NCBI RefSeq assembly: GCF_000227465.1
Contig: NC_016047.1
Location: forward strand, 2,150,857 to 2,214,856
Origin: Bacillus spizizenii TU-B-10
Lineage (GTDB): Bacteria > Bacillota > Bacilli > Bacillales > Bacillaceae
DNA length: 64,000 nt
Direction: 5' to 3'
The translations under genes and the position numbers were made by a program. This document shows, one piece after another, positions 35,822 to 44,648 of the stretch; position 1 is the stretch's first letter; the number at the start of each line of letters is the position of its first letter. The notes beneath the pieces are model-generated. The model was not told where the DNA came from. It ran no database searches and worked only from the letters and a program-made list of their open reading frames with translations.

Positions 35822-36499
35822 GTGAAGAAAAAGAGAAAAGGCTGTTTCGCTGCTGCGGGTTTTATGATGATTTTTGTCTTTGTCATCGCCTCTTTATTAT
35901 TGGTCTTGCTTTTTTTCAACCGGGATTTGATCAAAAAACTTCCAATCGATACGAAAACGATAGTTTTGGAACGTTTAACCGATTATAAACCGCTGGTGGA
36001 AGACGAGCTTGAAAACCAAGGACTCTCTAATTATACATCACTCATTCTAGGCATGATGTATCAGGAGTCAAAAGGAAAAGGCAATGATCCCATGCAGTCC
36101 TCTGAATCTCTGGGGTTAAAACGCAATGAGATAACAGACCCTCAACTCAGTGTTAAACAAGGCATCAAGCAATTTACCCTCATGTACAAGACCGGTAAGG
36201 AAAAAGGTGTGGATTTGGATACCATTATTCAAAGCTACAACATGGGGGCAGGTTACATTGATTTTGTAGCTGAACATGGAGGAACGCATACTGAGGAATT
36301 GGCAAAACAATACTCCGAGCAGCAAGTCAAAAAAAATCCTGATCTGTATACGTGCGGGGGAAATGTGAACAATTTCCGCTATCCGTATTGCTACGGTGAT
36401 TACACGTATGCGGAAAAAGTAAAAGAAAAAACAAAAACTGTTGAAGAATCTTTGCAGGTTGCAACACTTGAAACCATGGAATCAAAGGCTCATAAATAA
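35822..36499 (+). CDS. yocA: Lytic-transglycosylase-like protein YocA
   Basis: 225 residues. A membrane anchor at about 12-38 (MMIFVFVIASLLLVLLFF) is followed by a lysozyme-like domain: YTSLILGMMYQESKGKGNDP (catalytic Glu of SLT type), PMQSSESLGLKRNE, and VDLDTIIQSYNMGAGYIDFV. It probably cuts or remodels peptidoglycan on the outside of the membrane. GTG at 35822 has GAGGGTG upstream, and the length equals B. subtilis YocA. A strong terminator follows. Confidence 0.88.
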   Translation: MKKKRKGCFAAAGFMMIFVFVIASLLLVLLFFNRDLIKKLPIDTKTIVLERLTDYKPLVEDELENQGLSNYTSLILGMMYQESKGKGNDPMQSSESLGLKRNEITDPQLSVKQGIKQFTLMYKTGKEKGVDLDTIIQSYNMGAGYIDFVAEHGGTHTEELAKQYSEQQVKKNPDLYTCGGNVNNFRYPYCYGDYTYAEKVKEKTKTVEESLQVATLETMESKAHK

Positions 36500-36515
36500 G
36501 AGTCTATCAATTTAC

Positions 36516-36550
36516 TGACAAAAGCCCAAAACAGATTTGGGCTTTTGTCA
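36516..36550 (+). terminator. Terminator of yocA
   Basis: TGACAAAAGCCCAAA pairs with TTTGGGCTTTTGTCA. Confidence 0.85.
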
Positions 36551-36563
36551 TGTTTAAAAACGT

Positions 36564-36593
36564 TTAAAAAAGCCATACGGAGTATGGCTTTTA
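36564..36593 (-). terminator. Terminator of yozB
   Basis: On the minus strand AAAAGCCATAC and GTATGGCTTTTTT form a stem overlapping the yozB stop. Confidence 0.8.
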
Positions 36594-37127
36594 ATAATAA
36601 GGTGATATCATCAGATATACAACAACGCCTGTAAGGCTTACATACAGCCACAGGGGCATTGTCCATCTGGCAATTTTTTTATGGCGCTCCACCTGCATGC
36701 TGAAGCCTCTGATCAGCGTAAACAGCGCAAGCGGCACAATGATCGCAGAAAGGCAAATATGCGTAATTAAAATAAAGAAGTAGATCGGGCGCATAATCCC
36801 TTCTCCGCCATACAGCGTATTCTCCGCAATCGAGTGGTAAACAACATAGCAAATCAAAAATAGTAATGTTGTTGTGAATGCGGCTAAAATAAAGCGTTTA
36901 TGAGCTTTGATATTTTTCTGTTTAATCATAATCAGCGCGGCCAATAAGAAGATAAACGTAAAGCTGTTGAATATCGCATTCAGCATTGGCAAAATGTGAA
37001 TATTCGCATGGCTGAACTGATCTAATTTAGGCATAAAAAACAGCACTGCGATTAAACCGTTAATCAGAACTGTCAGCGTAAGGACAATCCCCGTATAATT
37101 TTTCGGTTTATTTTCTGTTTGATTCAT
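36591..37127 (-). CDS. yozB: DUF420 cytochrome oxidase assembly protein YozB (CtaM)
   Basis: A 178-residue DUF420 protein with five membrane helices. Conserved His are visible in ALIMIKQKNIKAHKRFILAA, VVYHSIAENTLYGG, ILITHICLSAIIVPLALFTL and GFSMQVERHKKIARWTMPLW, likely for heme or copper. The family (CtaM) is needed for assembly of heme A-containing oxidases in Firmicutes. The ATG is preceded by GAGAGG. It is a single gene with its own terminator. Confidence 0.85.
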   Translation of the reverse strand: MNQTENKPKNYTGIVLTLTVLINGLIAVLFFMPKLDQFSHANIHILPMLNAIFNSFTFIFLLAALIMIKQKNIKAHKRFILAAFTTTLLFLICYVVYHSIAENTLYGGEGIMRPIYFFILITHICLSAIIVPLALFTLIRGFSMQVERHKKIARWTMPLWLYVSLTGVVVYLMISPYY

Positions 37128-37264
37128 TTGGTGACCTCTCCTAATTTGTACTGGCTATCCAAATCGTATGCAAATTCAAAGAAGATGTCAACGTTTTCGA
37201 CTGCTTCGTCAGAAATTAGACACACTTCAAAGGCCGGCGGCTTTTAGCCCCGGCCCTGTTAGGT

Positions 37265-38047
37265 TTACGCCTCTTTGATCAAATGCTCAACGGCCTTATA
37301 TTCATTTTCATTCAGCAGGTTCTTTTGAATTTTCGAATGAATAGGTTTATTCATGTGCTGATCCAAGATATCCGCCGTTTCTTTATCACCGGCGATAACC
37401 ATTCGTTCCCATCTTTTCGCGGCCGCTTTTTGATCTAGATTGGCAGCCAGTCGCTTATACAGTCTCGTTTGGTTCTCCCTTACATGTTCCCTCATCCGGT
37501 TCTCTTCAAATGGTACCGCTTTTTTTGCAGAGGAATGGCAATTCTCCCAAGACTCATTGATGATATCGTACTCATAATGCTCAACCGCCTCAATTTTGCC
37601 TAAAACGGTTTCAATAATTTTCACTTCATGCTGCTGAGTTAAAATAAACGCCGTACTTGGGTACGTTTGGCGCAAATCCTTCAACTGATCCAGAACAGCT
37701 GTTTCTTCCCAGTAAAATCTTGTTTCTACAGGGATTTGAAGCTTAATTGGTTCCCATATACCGCTATCGGAAACAAAAAATACGAGACTGCGGGGCATGT
37801 CTTTTCCCATTTCATTGAGGTATTGATCAATTTTCGTTCTGATTCCATCCAGACACTTCTCTTCCACTGGATCACTTGCTGCCAAATACTCTTTCAATCT
37901 GCCGAATCCTGATTTTAGGGCAATTTTCCATTCTCCCCCCTGTTGCTCTGGATCTCTCATGTCTGTATTAAGATATAGGGAGAGAATTTTATCCGGCGGT
38001 TCCAATTGGACATACTGTAATTTATTAATCAATGAATCAATCGCCAT
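37265..38047 (-). CDS. yocB: aeRF1/VLRF1-like protein YocB
   Basis: A 260-residue soluble protein, same length as B. subtilis YocB. It starts with a beta strand of release-factor-like type (ILSLYLNTDMRDPEQQGGEW) and ends with a third domain containing RWERMVIAGDKETADILDQH. The pattern fits the archaeal eRF1-type (VLRF1/baeRF) proteins thought to act in ribosome rescue. I cannot see a GGQ motif, so this is not a classical peptidyl-tRNA hydrolase. AAAGGAGG precedes the ATG. It is divergent from yocC. Confidence 0.75.
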   Translation of the reverse strand: MAIDSLINKLQYVQLEPPDKILSLYLNTDMRDPEQQGGEWKIALKSGFGRLKEYLAASDPVEEKCLDGIRTKIDQYLNEMGKDMPRSLVFFVSDSGIWEPIKLQIPVETRFYWEETAVLDQLKDLRQTYPSTAFILTQQHEVKIIETVLGKIEAVEHYEYDIINESWENCHSSAKKAVPFEENRMREHVRENQTRLYKRLAANLDQKAAAKRWERMVIAGDKETADILDQHMNKPIHSKIQKNLLNENEYKAVEHLIKEA

Positions 38048-38217
38048 TCCGATTCCTCCTTTTTCACAGGTTAGTTTTCTTTATCCTCTCTTAAAAACGA
38101 TCAAACCTTACTTTGCGCTAATTTCTAGTAATAATGGATTTGTTATTTACAATGCCCCTCTCATCTAATACAATTGGTAACTGTGTTTCTAAGCTGATTT
38201 TTGAAAGGAGATTGATC

Positions 38218-38715
38218 TTGTTTACTGTTAAAGAAAAAAATCGTCAAGAACTTGAGGAAGAACTACATGATTTAGAATTTCAAATTTACCGCATGCAGGA
38301 GAATATGAAGGATCTATCCAAAGACGCCAAAGTGCTTGGTATTGATCAATCGAAACATGAAGAGTGGATGATCGTTTCCTCGATTGATGATGGCCAAACA
38401 TGCAAAATTATGCTTACCGATTGTAAAACGGCTTATAGAGGAAAAGGCTGTTTTTCACTTGTAGCGTCTTACAAGGACGATGCCATTCATATCGGCGACA
38501 TAAAAGGCCCTCCGAATCACGGATTTGGTTCCATTTGCATGAAATATTTAAAAGATATCGCCAGAGAACACAATATACCGAAAGTCACCGGCGACATTGC
38601 CAAACGGGACTGGAATCATGTAGACCGGCTGATTCATTTTTATGAAAAACATCAATTCAAAGTATGCGTCGATCATGATACACAATCAGGCTGTATTAAG
38701 TGGGTTGATTTGTAA
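38218..38715 (+). CDS. yocC: YocC, GNAT-like hypothetical protein
   Basis: 165 residues starting with TTG at 38218, seven bases behind AAAGGAG; the length agrees with B. subtilis YocC. The first 45 residues are a predicted coiled coil (RQELEEELHDLEFQIYRMQE, then NMKDLSKDAKV). The rest is a GNAT-like fold: GPPNHGFGSICMKYLKDIAR, then DRLIHFYEKHQFKVCV. It may acetylate a small molecule or protein; it is not characterised. It lies 63 bases before yocD. Confidence 0.75.
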   Translation: MFTVKEKNRQELEEELHDLEFQIYRMQENMKDLSKDAKVLGIDQSKHEEWMIVSSIDDGQTCKIMLTDCKTAYRGKGCFSLVASYKDDAIHIGDIKGPPNHGFGSICMKYLKDIAREHNIPKVTGDIAKRDWNHVDRLIHFYEKHQFKVCVDHDTQSGCIKWVDL

Positions 38716-38778
38716 AAAAGTCTGGATGAATGTGCCAAGATGTGCTGTAATGGTGTAAAACCATTGATGGAGGGTCCT

Positions 38779-39758
38779 ATGTACGCTTCAAAACTGAAAA
38801 AGGGAGACGAAATTCGGATCGTGTCTCCCGCGACTAGCATGTCCATATTATCAAATGAAGCAAAAATGCAAGCAAAAACGGCGTTAGAACGCTTAGGTTA
38901 TCGGGTAACCATATCGCTGAATATGCAAATGAAATAAACGAATTTGATTCATCTTCTATCGAATCAAGAGTCCATGACCTGCACGCTGCCTTTTTCGACC
39001 CCGGAGTCAAAGCGATTTTAACGACACTCGGCGGTTTTAATTCAAATCAGTTGCTGCGTTATCTTGATTACGAGAAAATCAAACAGCATCCAAAAATTCT
39101 GTGCGGCTATTCCGATATAACGGCTCTTTGCAACGCCATTTATCAAAAAACGGGCCTTGTTACGTATTCAGGCCCCCACTTTTCAACATTTGCAATGGAA
39201 AAAGGACTCGATTATACAACAGAGTATTTTCTTTCTTGCTGCGCTTCGGACGACCCGTTTGACATTCATCCTTCTAGCGAGTGGAGCGATGACCGCTGGT
39301 TTTTGGATCAAGAGAACAGGCACTTTTACCCTAATAACGGCCCTGTTGTGATCCATGAAGGTTATGCTGAAGGCACTTTGATTGGCGGAAACCTTTGCAC
39401 ACTTAATTTGCTGCAGGGAACAGAGTATTTTCCTGAAACAGAAAATGCCATTTTATTGATTGAAGATGATGATATGTCAGACATCCATATGTTTGACCGC
39501 GATCTGCAATCACTCATCCACCTCCCCGCTTTTTCTCATGTAAAGGCGATTTTGATCGGCAGATTTCAAAAAGCATCAAACGTATCAATAGAACATGTAA
39601 AAGCCATGATTGGAACAAAAAAAGAATTATCCGGCCTTCCAATCATCGCAAATATAAATGCCGGACATACCTCACCAATTGCCACGTTCCCTATAGGTGG
39701 AACATGCAGGATTGAAGCTGTTTCGGGAACATCACGAATATGGATCGACAAACATTAA
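38779..39758 (+). pseudogene. yocD: yocD, LD-carboxypeptidase with a one-base frameshift
   Basis: The N-terminal part (MYASKLKKGDEIRIVSPATS through LGYRVTI) ends at 38937. The rest, EYANEINEFDSSSIESRVHD onward, continues in another frame. The missing base is near 38910 (ACCATATCGCTGAA). Joined, the protein has about 326 residues and all S66 peptidase features: CGYSDITALCNAIY (Ser), LLIEDDDMSDIHMFDRDL (Glu) and ANINAGHTSPIATFPIGG (His). B. subtilis YocD cuts LD bonds or microcin-like compounds. Intact codons elsewhere point to a recent mutation or a sequencing error. Confidence 0.8.
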
Positions 39759-39761
39759 TCA

Positions 39762-39794
39762 GCTTGTAAATTTCTTTTTTTACAAGCTTTTTTA
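39762..39794 (+). terminator. Terminator of yocD
   Basis: AGCTTGTAAA and TTTACAAGCTTTTTT form a stem right after the yocD stop. Confidence 0.85.
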
Positions 39795-39824
39795 GCGCAA
39801 ACATTTATGCAAGCTACACGAGGA

Positions 39825-39894
39825 GACATGACAAATGTCATATATGATGCATGATGTGTGCTACTACAAACGACTTCTCTCATTGACGTATACT
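39825..39894 (+). promoter_or_regulatory. des promoter with DesR operator
   Basis: TGACATTTGTCATG-type inverted repeats (ATGACAAATGTCATATATGA, then GCATGATGTG) at 39828-39858 match the position of the DesR-binding region known for B. subtilis des. A -10 box TATACT is at 39889-39894. No good -35 is present, as expected for an activator-dependent promoter. Confidence 0.7.
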
Positions 39895-39926
39895 GAACAG
39901 AGACACACAATGAGAGGATACTTACT

Positions 39927-40985
39927 ATGACTGAACAAACCATTGCACATAAACAAAAACAGCTGACAAAGCAAGTCGCCGCTTTTGCTCAGCCCGAAAC
40001 AAAAAACAGCCTGATTCAGCTTTTGAACACGTTTATTCCTTTCTTCGGACTCTGGTTTCTGGCTTATTTCAGCCTCAATGTCTCCTATCTCCTTACGTTA
40101 GCATTAACAGTGATTGCCGCAGGATTTTTGACAAGAATTTTTATCATCTTCCATGACTGCTGCCATCAATCATTTTTCAAACAAAAGCGCTATAACCATA
40201 TTTTCGGTTTTCTGACAGGTGTGCTGACTTTATTCCCGTATCTTCAGTGGCAGCACAGCCATTCAATTCACCATGCCACAAGCAGCAATCTGGATAAACG
40301 CGGAACAGGAGACATCTGGATGTTAACAGTAAACGAATATAAAGCTGCATCCAGACGAACAAAGCTTGCATACAGACTTTATAGAAATCCGTTTATCATG
40401 TTTATTCTCGGACCAATTTATGTTTTTCTGATCACCAACCGTTTTAACAAAAAAGGTGCAAGACGTAAGGAGCGTATAAACACATACCTTACGAATCTGG
40501 CAATTGTAGCGTTGGCTGCTGCTTGCTGTCTGATCTTTGGATGGCAATCGTTTTTACTGGTGCAAGGCCCTATTTTTCTAATCTCAGGTTCAATCGGTGT
40601 ATGGCTGTTTTATGTGCAGCATACATTTGAAGATTCTTATTTTGAAGCAGATGAAAACTGGAGCTACGTTCAGGCTGCTGTGGAGGGCAGTTCATTTTAT
40701 AAACTCCCGAAACTGCTTCAATGGCTGACAGGTAATATCGGGTACCACCACGTCCATCATTTGAGTCCAAAGGTGCCTAACTATAAGCTTGAAGTTGCTC
40801 ATGAACATCACGAACCATTAAAAAACGTACCGACAATTACCTTAAAAACAAGTCTGCAGTCACTTGCATTCCGCCTATGGGATGAAGATAAAAAACAATT
40901 TGTATCATTTCGGGATATCAAACATATACCTTCCAGCCTTCCGCCTGATTCAACAGAAAAACAGAAACTGCGGAATTACGCCTGA
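39927..40985 (+). CDS. des: Delta5 acyl-lipid desaturase Des
   Basis: A 352-residue membrane fatty-acid desaturase with four to six hydrophobic helices. The three iron-binding His boxes are present: IFHDCCHQSFF, HSHSIHHATSS and GYHHVHHLSPK. It introduces a cis double bond into existing phospholipid acyl chains to restore fluidity after cold shock. It is the target of the DesK-DesR system encoded directly downstream, and DesR sites lie upstream. GAGAGG precedes the ATG. A hairpin at 40990-41030 separates it from desK. Confidence 0.97.
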   Translation: MTEQTIAHKQKQLTKQVAAFAQPETKNSLIQLLNTFIPFFGLWFLAYFSLNVSYLLTLALTVIAAGFLTRIFIIFHDCCHQSFFKQKRYNHIFGFLTGVLTLFPYLQWQHSHSIHHATSSNLDKRGTGDIWMLTVNEYKAASRRTKLAYRLYRNPFIMFILGPIYVFLITNRFNKKGARRKERINTYLTNLAIVALAAACCLIFGWQSFLLVQGPIFLISGSIGVWLFYVQHTFEDSYFEADENWSYVQAAVEGSSFYKLPKLLQWLTGNIGYHHVHHLSPKVPNYKLEVAHEHHEPLKNVPTITLKTSLQSLAFRLWDEDKKQFVSFRDIKHIPSSLPPDSTEKQKLRNYA

Positions 40986-40989
40986 TGAT

Positions 40990-41030
40990 GAAGGAGGTCT
41001 TCTCTTATATACAAGAAGGCTTCCTTTTTA
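40990..41030 (+). terminator. Terminator of des
   Basis: GAAGGAGG-TCTTCT and AGAAGG-CTTCC form an imperfect stem followed by five T after the des stop. Confidence 0.7.
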
Positions 41031-41106
41031 TTGTTTTGAGGGTGCATTCTGGCTTTCGCAATGATAAAGTTACATGTAAGATGAAAAGCGAAAATGAGGT
41101 AATATT

Positions 41107-42219
41107 ATGATTAAAAAGCATTTTACATTTCAAAAACTAAGCGGGATTACGCCCTATATATGGACGATATTTTTCATCCTCCCATTCTACTTTATATGGA
41201 AATCATCATCTACAGTTGTTATCATCGTCGGCATCATTTTGACACTTTTATTTTTTTCGGTATATAGATTTGCTTTTATCTCAAAAGGCTGGGCCATTTA
41301 TTTATGGGCGTTTTTGTTAATCGGCATTTCAACCGCCTCCATTACTCTGTTCAGTTATATTTATTTTGCTTTTTTTATCGCATATTTTATTGGAAACATA
41401 AAGGAACGCGTCCCCTTTCATATTTTATATTACGTCCATTTAATAAGCGCAGCCGTCGCAGCTAATTTCAGTCTCGTATTAAAAAAGGAATTTTTTCTGA
41501 CTCAAATTCCTTTTGTCGTCATTACCCTCATCAGCGCGATTTTATTGCCCTTCAGTATAAGAAGCCGCAAGGAGCGCGAACGACTGGAAGAAAAACTCGA
41601 GGATGCAAATGAACGGATTGCCGAGCTGGTGAAATTAGAAGAGCGGCAGCGAATTGCCCGTGACCTCCACGATACACTTGGGCAAAAGCTTTCTCTAATC
41701 GGTTTAAAAAGCGACTTGGCAAGAAAATTGATATACAAAGATCCTGAACAAGCAACACGTGAACTGAAAAGCGTTCAGCAAACTGCGAGAACGTCTTTAA
41801 ATGAAGTCAGAAAAATCGTATCCTCCATGAAAGGCATCCGGCTCAGGGATGAAATCATAAATATCAAACAAATTCTTGAAGCAGCCGGCATTACGTTTAT
41901 CTACGAAGAAGATAAATTGCCTGAAAATATCTCATTGCTTAATGAAAACATATTGAGTATGTGCTTAAAGGAAGCTGTCACTAACGTCGTTAAACACAGT
42001 CAGGCTAAAACCTGCCGAGTTGACATTCAGCAGCTCTGGAAGGAAGTCGTCATTACAGTGACTGACGATGGAACGTTTCAAGGTGAAGAGAAGTACTTTT
42101 CAAAAGGACATGGCCTGCTTGGCATGAGAGAACGGCTTGAATTTGCAAATGGGAGCCTTCACATCGATACAAAAAATGGTACCAAGCTTACCATGTCAAT
42201 TCCTAATAACTCAAAATAA
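41107..42219 (+). CDS. desK: Cold-sensing histidine kinase DesK
   Basis: 370 residues. Five membrane helices (about 10-150) act as the membrane thickness sensor. They are followed by the coiled-coil linker SRKERERLEEKLEDANERIA and the HisKA_3 dimerisation helix QRIARDLHDTLGQKLSLIG, with the phospho-His in DLHDTLG. The HATPase_c domain follows (CLKEAVTNVVKHS, then GHGLLGMRERLEFANGSLH). It phosphorylates or dephosphorylates DesR. It is 19 bases upstream of desR, and its length is the same as in B. subtilis 168. Confidence 0.96.
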   Translation: MIKKHFTFQKLSGITPYIWTIFFILPFYFIWKSSSTVVIIVGIILTLLFFSVYRFAFISKGWAIYLWAFLLIGISTASITLFSYIYFAFFIAYFIGNIKERVPFHILYYVHLISAAVAANFSLVLKKEFFLTQIPFVVITLISAILLPFSIRSRKERERLEEKLEDANERIAELVKLEERQRIARDLHDTLGQKLSLIGLKSDLARKLIYKDPEQATRELKSVQQTARTSLNEVRKIVSSMKGIRLRDEIINIKQILEAAGITFIYEEDKLPENISLLNENILSMCLKEAVTNVVKHSQAKTCRVDIQQLWKEVVITVTDDGTFQGEEKYFSKGHGLLGMRERLEFANGSLHIDTKNGTKLTMSIPNNSK

Positions 42220-42238
42220 ACAAAAAAGGATGGCTTAC

Positions 42239-42838
42239 ATGATTAGTATATTTATTGCGGAAGATCAGCAAATGCTCTTGGGCGCTTTAGGATCACTTCT
42301 AAACTTAGAAGACGATATGGAAGTCGTAGGCAAGGGTACAAACGGTCAAGATGCTGTTGATTTTGTCAAAAAACATCTGCCTGATGTATGCATTATGGAC
42401 ATTGAAATGCCCGGTAAAACCGGGCTTGAAGCTGCTGAGGAGTTAAAGGATACAGGCTGCAAAATTATTATCTTAACCACTTTTACCAGGCCCGGCTACT
42501 TTCAGAGAGCCATTAAAGCAGGTGTTAAGGGTTATTTGTTAAAAGACAGTCCGAGCGAAGAGCTCGCAAGCGCCATCCGAAGCGTCATGAACGAAAAACG
42601 CATCTATGCACCTGAGCTGATGGAGGACATATACAGCGAGGCTAATCCTCTTACAGACAGAGAAAAAGAAGTGCTCGAACTAGTGGCTGACGGTAAAAAC
42701 ACAAAAGAAATCGCTCAGGAACTCAGCATCAAAAGCGGGACGGTGCGAAATTATATCTCAATGATTCTAGAAAAGCTTGAAGTGAAAAACCGAATAGAAG
42801 CCATTACCAGGTCAAAGGAAAAAGGTTGGTTTAAATAA
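42239..42838 (+). CDS. desR: NarL-type response regulator DesR
   Basis: 199 residues. The receiver domain spans 1-120 with the acidic pocket (FIAEDQQM), the phospho-Asp in VCIMDIEMPGKTG and the Thr/Lys switch (IILTTFTRP, YLLKDSP). The LuxR-type HTH is at the C-terminus (LTDREKEVLELVADGKNTKE, then IAQELSIKSGTVRNYISMIL). It activates des when membranes are too ordered. ATG 42239 follows AAAAGGATGG. It ends at a bidirectional terminator. Confidence 0.96.
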   Translation: MISIFIAEDQQMLLGALGSLLNLEDDMEVVGKGTNGQDAVDFVKKHLPDVCIMDIEMPGKTGLEAAEELKDTGCKIIILTTFTRPGYFQRAIKAGVKGYLLKDSPSEELASAIRSVMNEKRIYAPELMEDIYSEANPLTDREKEVLELVADGKNTKEIAQELSIKSGTVRNYISMILEKLEVKNRIEAITRSKEKGWFK

Positions 42839-42870
42839 AAAGGATCTTGGCATCTGCCAAGATCCTTTTT
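42837..42870. terminator. Bidirectional terminator between desR and the symporter gene
   Basis: AAAAAGGATCTTGGCA pairs perfectly with TGCCAAGATCCTTTTT across a two-base loop. Confidence 0.9.
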
Positions 42871-42872
42871 AT

Positions 42873-44462
42873 TTAGCCAGCAATTCCCCAAGGAGAAAAC
42901 AAAAGGTACGTCGCCGCAACCAGAATCAGAATGATACAGGACACCAGCTTTACATGTTTCCAAGGTGTTACATCCACTTGCGGATTGTGATCAAGCTTAT
43001 AATCCGTTTCCCTCGGATACAGCTTTCCTGTCAGAAGCATCACAGCCACTGAAAATGGAAAGAGTACGGCAAGGATGTACAGAAAATGAATGTGCCCTAA
43101 ATAGATTTTTGATAAGCCGTATAAAACAATATGGGCTGGTATCGCTATTTTCACAGCTAATGCCGGCACTTTTTTTGTAAAGAAACCAACAACGACCGCT
43201 GCTAATATCGGTACATTAAAAAATCCGAACATCTCTTGAAGATAGCTGTACAGCCCTGATGGCGCATATAAAATAAAGGGTGCGATGACAATCGATACTA
43301 GCCCGAGAACTGCGACGAAAATTCGCCCTGTTTTGACGAGCTCAGCTTCATCTGCATGAGGCTTACATAACGGTTTGTATATGTCCAGAGTAAACAACGT
43401 AATGGTACTGTTCAGAGAGCCGTTAAACGAGCTCAAAATCGCTCCGAATAAAATAGCGGCGAATACACCGGTAAGGGATGCCGGCAATAGATCGACGATT
43501 AGCCGGGGATATACACTGTCAGCATTTTCAATGCCGCCCCCATATAAATGAAAGGCAATCACTCCAGGAACGACTAAATAAAAAACGCCGATGAGTTTAA
43601 AGAAACCTGCTAAAAGAGCGCCCTTTTGTCCTTCAGCCAAATTTTTCGCTCCTAATGCCCGCTGAACGATCGCTTGGTTAACAGCCCAATAAAAGAGATT
43701 ATTCACTAATAGCCCTGTTAAAATCGTCGGCCACGGCACATCTGCCGAATTGCTAATATCAATTGAATTGAGTTTTTCCGTATGTAAAGCCGTCAGTTGA
43801 GCAACTCCGCCCCCAAAGCTGCCTTGTCCGACTGTAAGAATACCTAATATCACAATAAAAAAACCGCCGAAAATTAATCCGATTCCGTATATGGCATCTG
43901 CTGAGGCAGCGGCTTTCAATCCGCCAAAAAAGATATAACAGCAGCTCGTTACGCCAATAATTAAGGATATCAGAAAAACTGCCATAAATGTGCTGATGCC
44001 AAACGTCTCTGTAATGCGGAATACTTGATTTAACACAAGAGCCCCTGAATACAGTACTGTCGGCAGGAATGAAACAGCGTAGCCAATGATAAGTAGTACA
44101 GAAACGATCTGCCTTGTTCTTTGATCAAACCGCTGCTCTAGAAAATCAGGTATCGTGGTAATTCCCGTTTTCAAATAACGGGGCAAAAAGACAAGTGCCA
44201 GGAAAATCAACGCAAGCGGTGCACTCGCTTCCCATGACATCGCTGTCATAGACCCTGCATAGCTTTGTCCATTTAACCCGACCATCTGCTCGGTTGATAA
44301 ATTAGTTAACAGCAGCGAGCTCCCGATATATAACGCAGTAAGGCTTCTTCCTCCGAGAAAATATCCATCGGACGATTGCAAGTTAACCCCCTTTGTTCTC
44401 TGCCATGAAAATAGAAATATCCCGATATTGATAACCAGAAAAGATACAATGATCCAAAGCAA
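42873..44462 (-). CDS. Sodium:solute symporter (SSS family, YidK/SGLT-like)
   Basis: About 529 residues with 13-14 membrane helices. SSS signatures are visible: DGYFLGGRSLTALYIGSSLL, STEQMVGLNGQSYAGSMTAM, VLYSGALVLNQVF and GAILSSFNGSLNSTITLFTL (Na+ site region). The strongest resemblance is to YidK-type sugar transporters. TTG at 44462 (AAGGAG upstream, protein beginning LLWIIVSFLVINIGIFLFSW) is preferred. The frame stays open to 44609 but that part is hydrophilic and has no ribosome site. I do not recall this gene between desR and yocH in B. subtilis 168. Confidence 0.8.
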   Translation of the reverse strand: MLWIIVSFLVINIGIFLFSWQRTKGVNLQSSDGYFLGGRSLTALYIGSSLLLTNLSTEQMVGLNGQSYAGSMTAMSWEASAPLALIFLALVFLPRYLKTGITTIPDFLEQRFDQRTRQIVSVLLIIGYAVSFLPTVLYSGALVLNQVFRITETFGISTFMAVFLISLIIGVTSCCYIFFGGLKAAASADAIYGIGLIFGGFFIVILGILTVGQGSFGGGVAQLTALHTEKLNSIDISNSADVPWPTILTGLLVNNLFYWAVNQAIVQRALGAKNLAEGQKGALLAGFFKLIGVFYLVVPGVIAFHLYGGGIENADSVYPRLIVDLLPASLTGVFAAILFGAILSSFNGSLNSTITLFTLDIYKPLCKPHADEAELVKTGRIFVAVLGLVSIVIAPFILYAPSGLYSYLQEMFGFFNVPILAAVVVGFFTKKVPALAVKIAIPAHIVLYGLSKIYLGHIHFLYILAVLFPFSVAVMLLTGKLYPRETDYKLDHNPQVDVTPWKHVKLVSCIILILVAATYLLFSPWGIAG

Positions 44463-44598
44463 CTGCCAGCAACTCCTTCTGCAAATAGATAGATGATAGG
44501 GGCATTTACCATCTACCCATTTTTCACACGTGAAAAACATCGGAACCGCTTTTCTTTTATCAGCATATGATACATTATATACATCTCTAAACAGAACG

Positions 44599-44632
44599 AA
44601 AAAAGACACAAGCCAAAAAGCTCGCGTCTTTT
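44599..44632 (-). terminator. Terminator of yocH
   Basis: On the minus strand AAAAGACGCGAGC and GCTTGTGTCTTTTTT pair across TTTTTG, 17 bases after the yocH stop. Confidence 0.75.
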
Positions 44633-44648
44633 ATCACAATCTATATGA

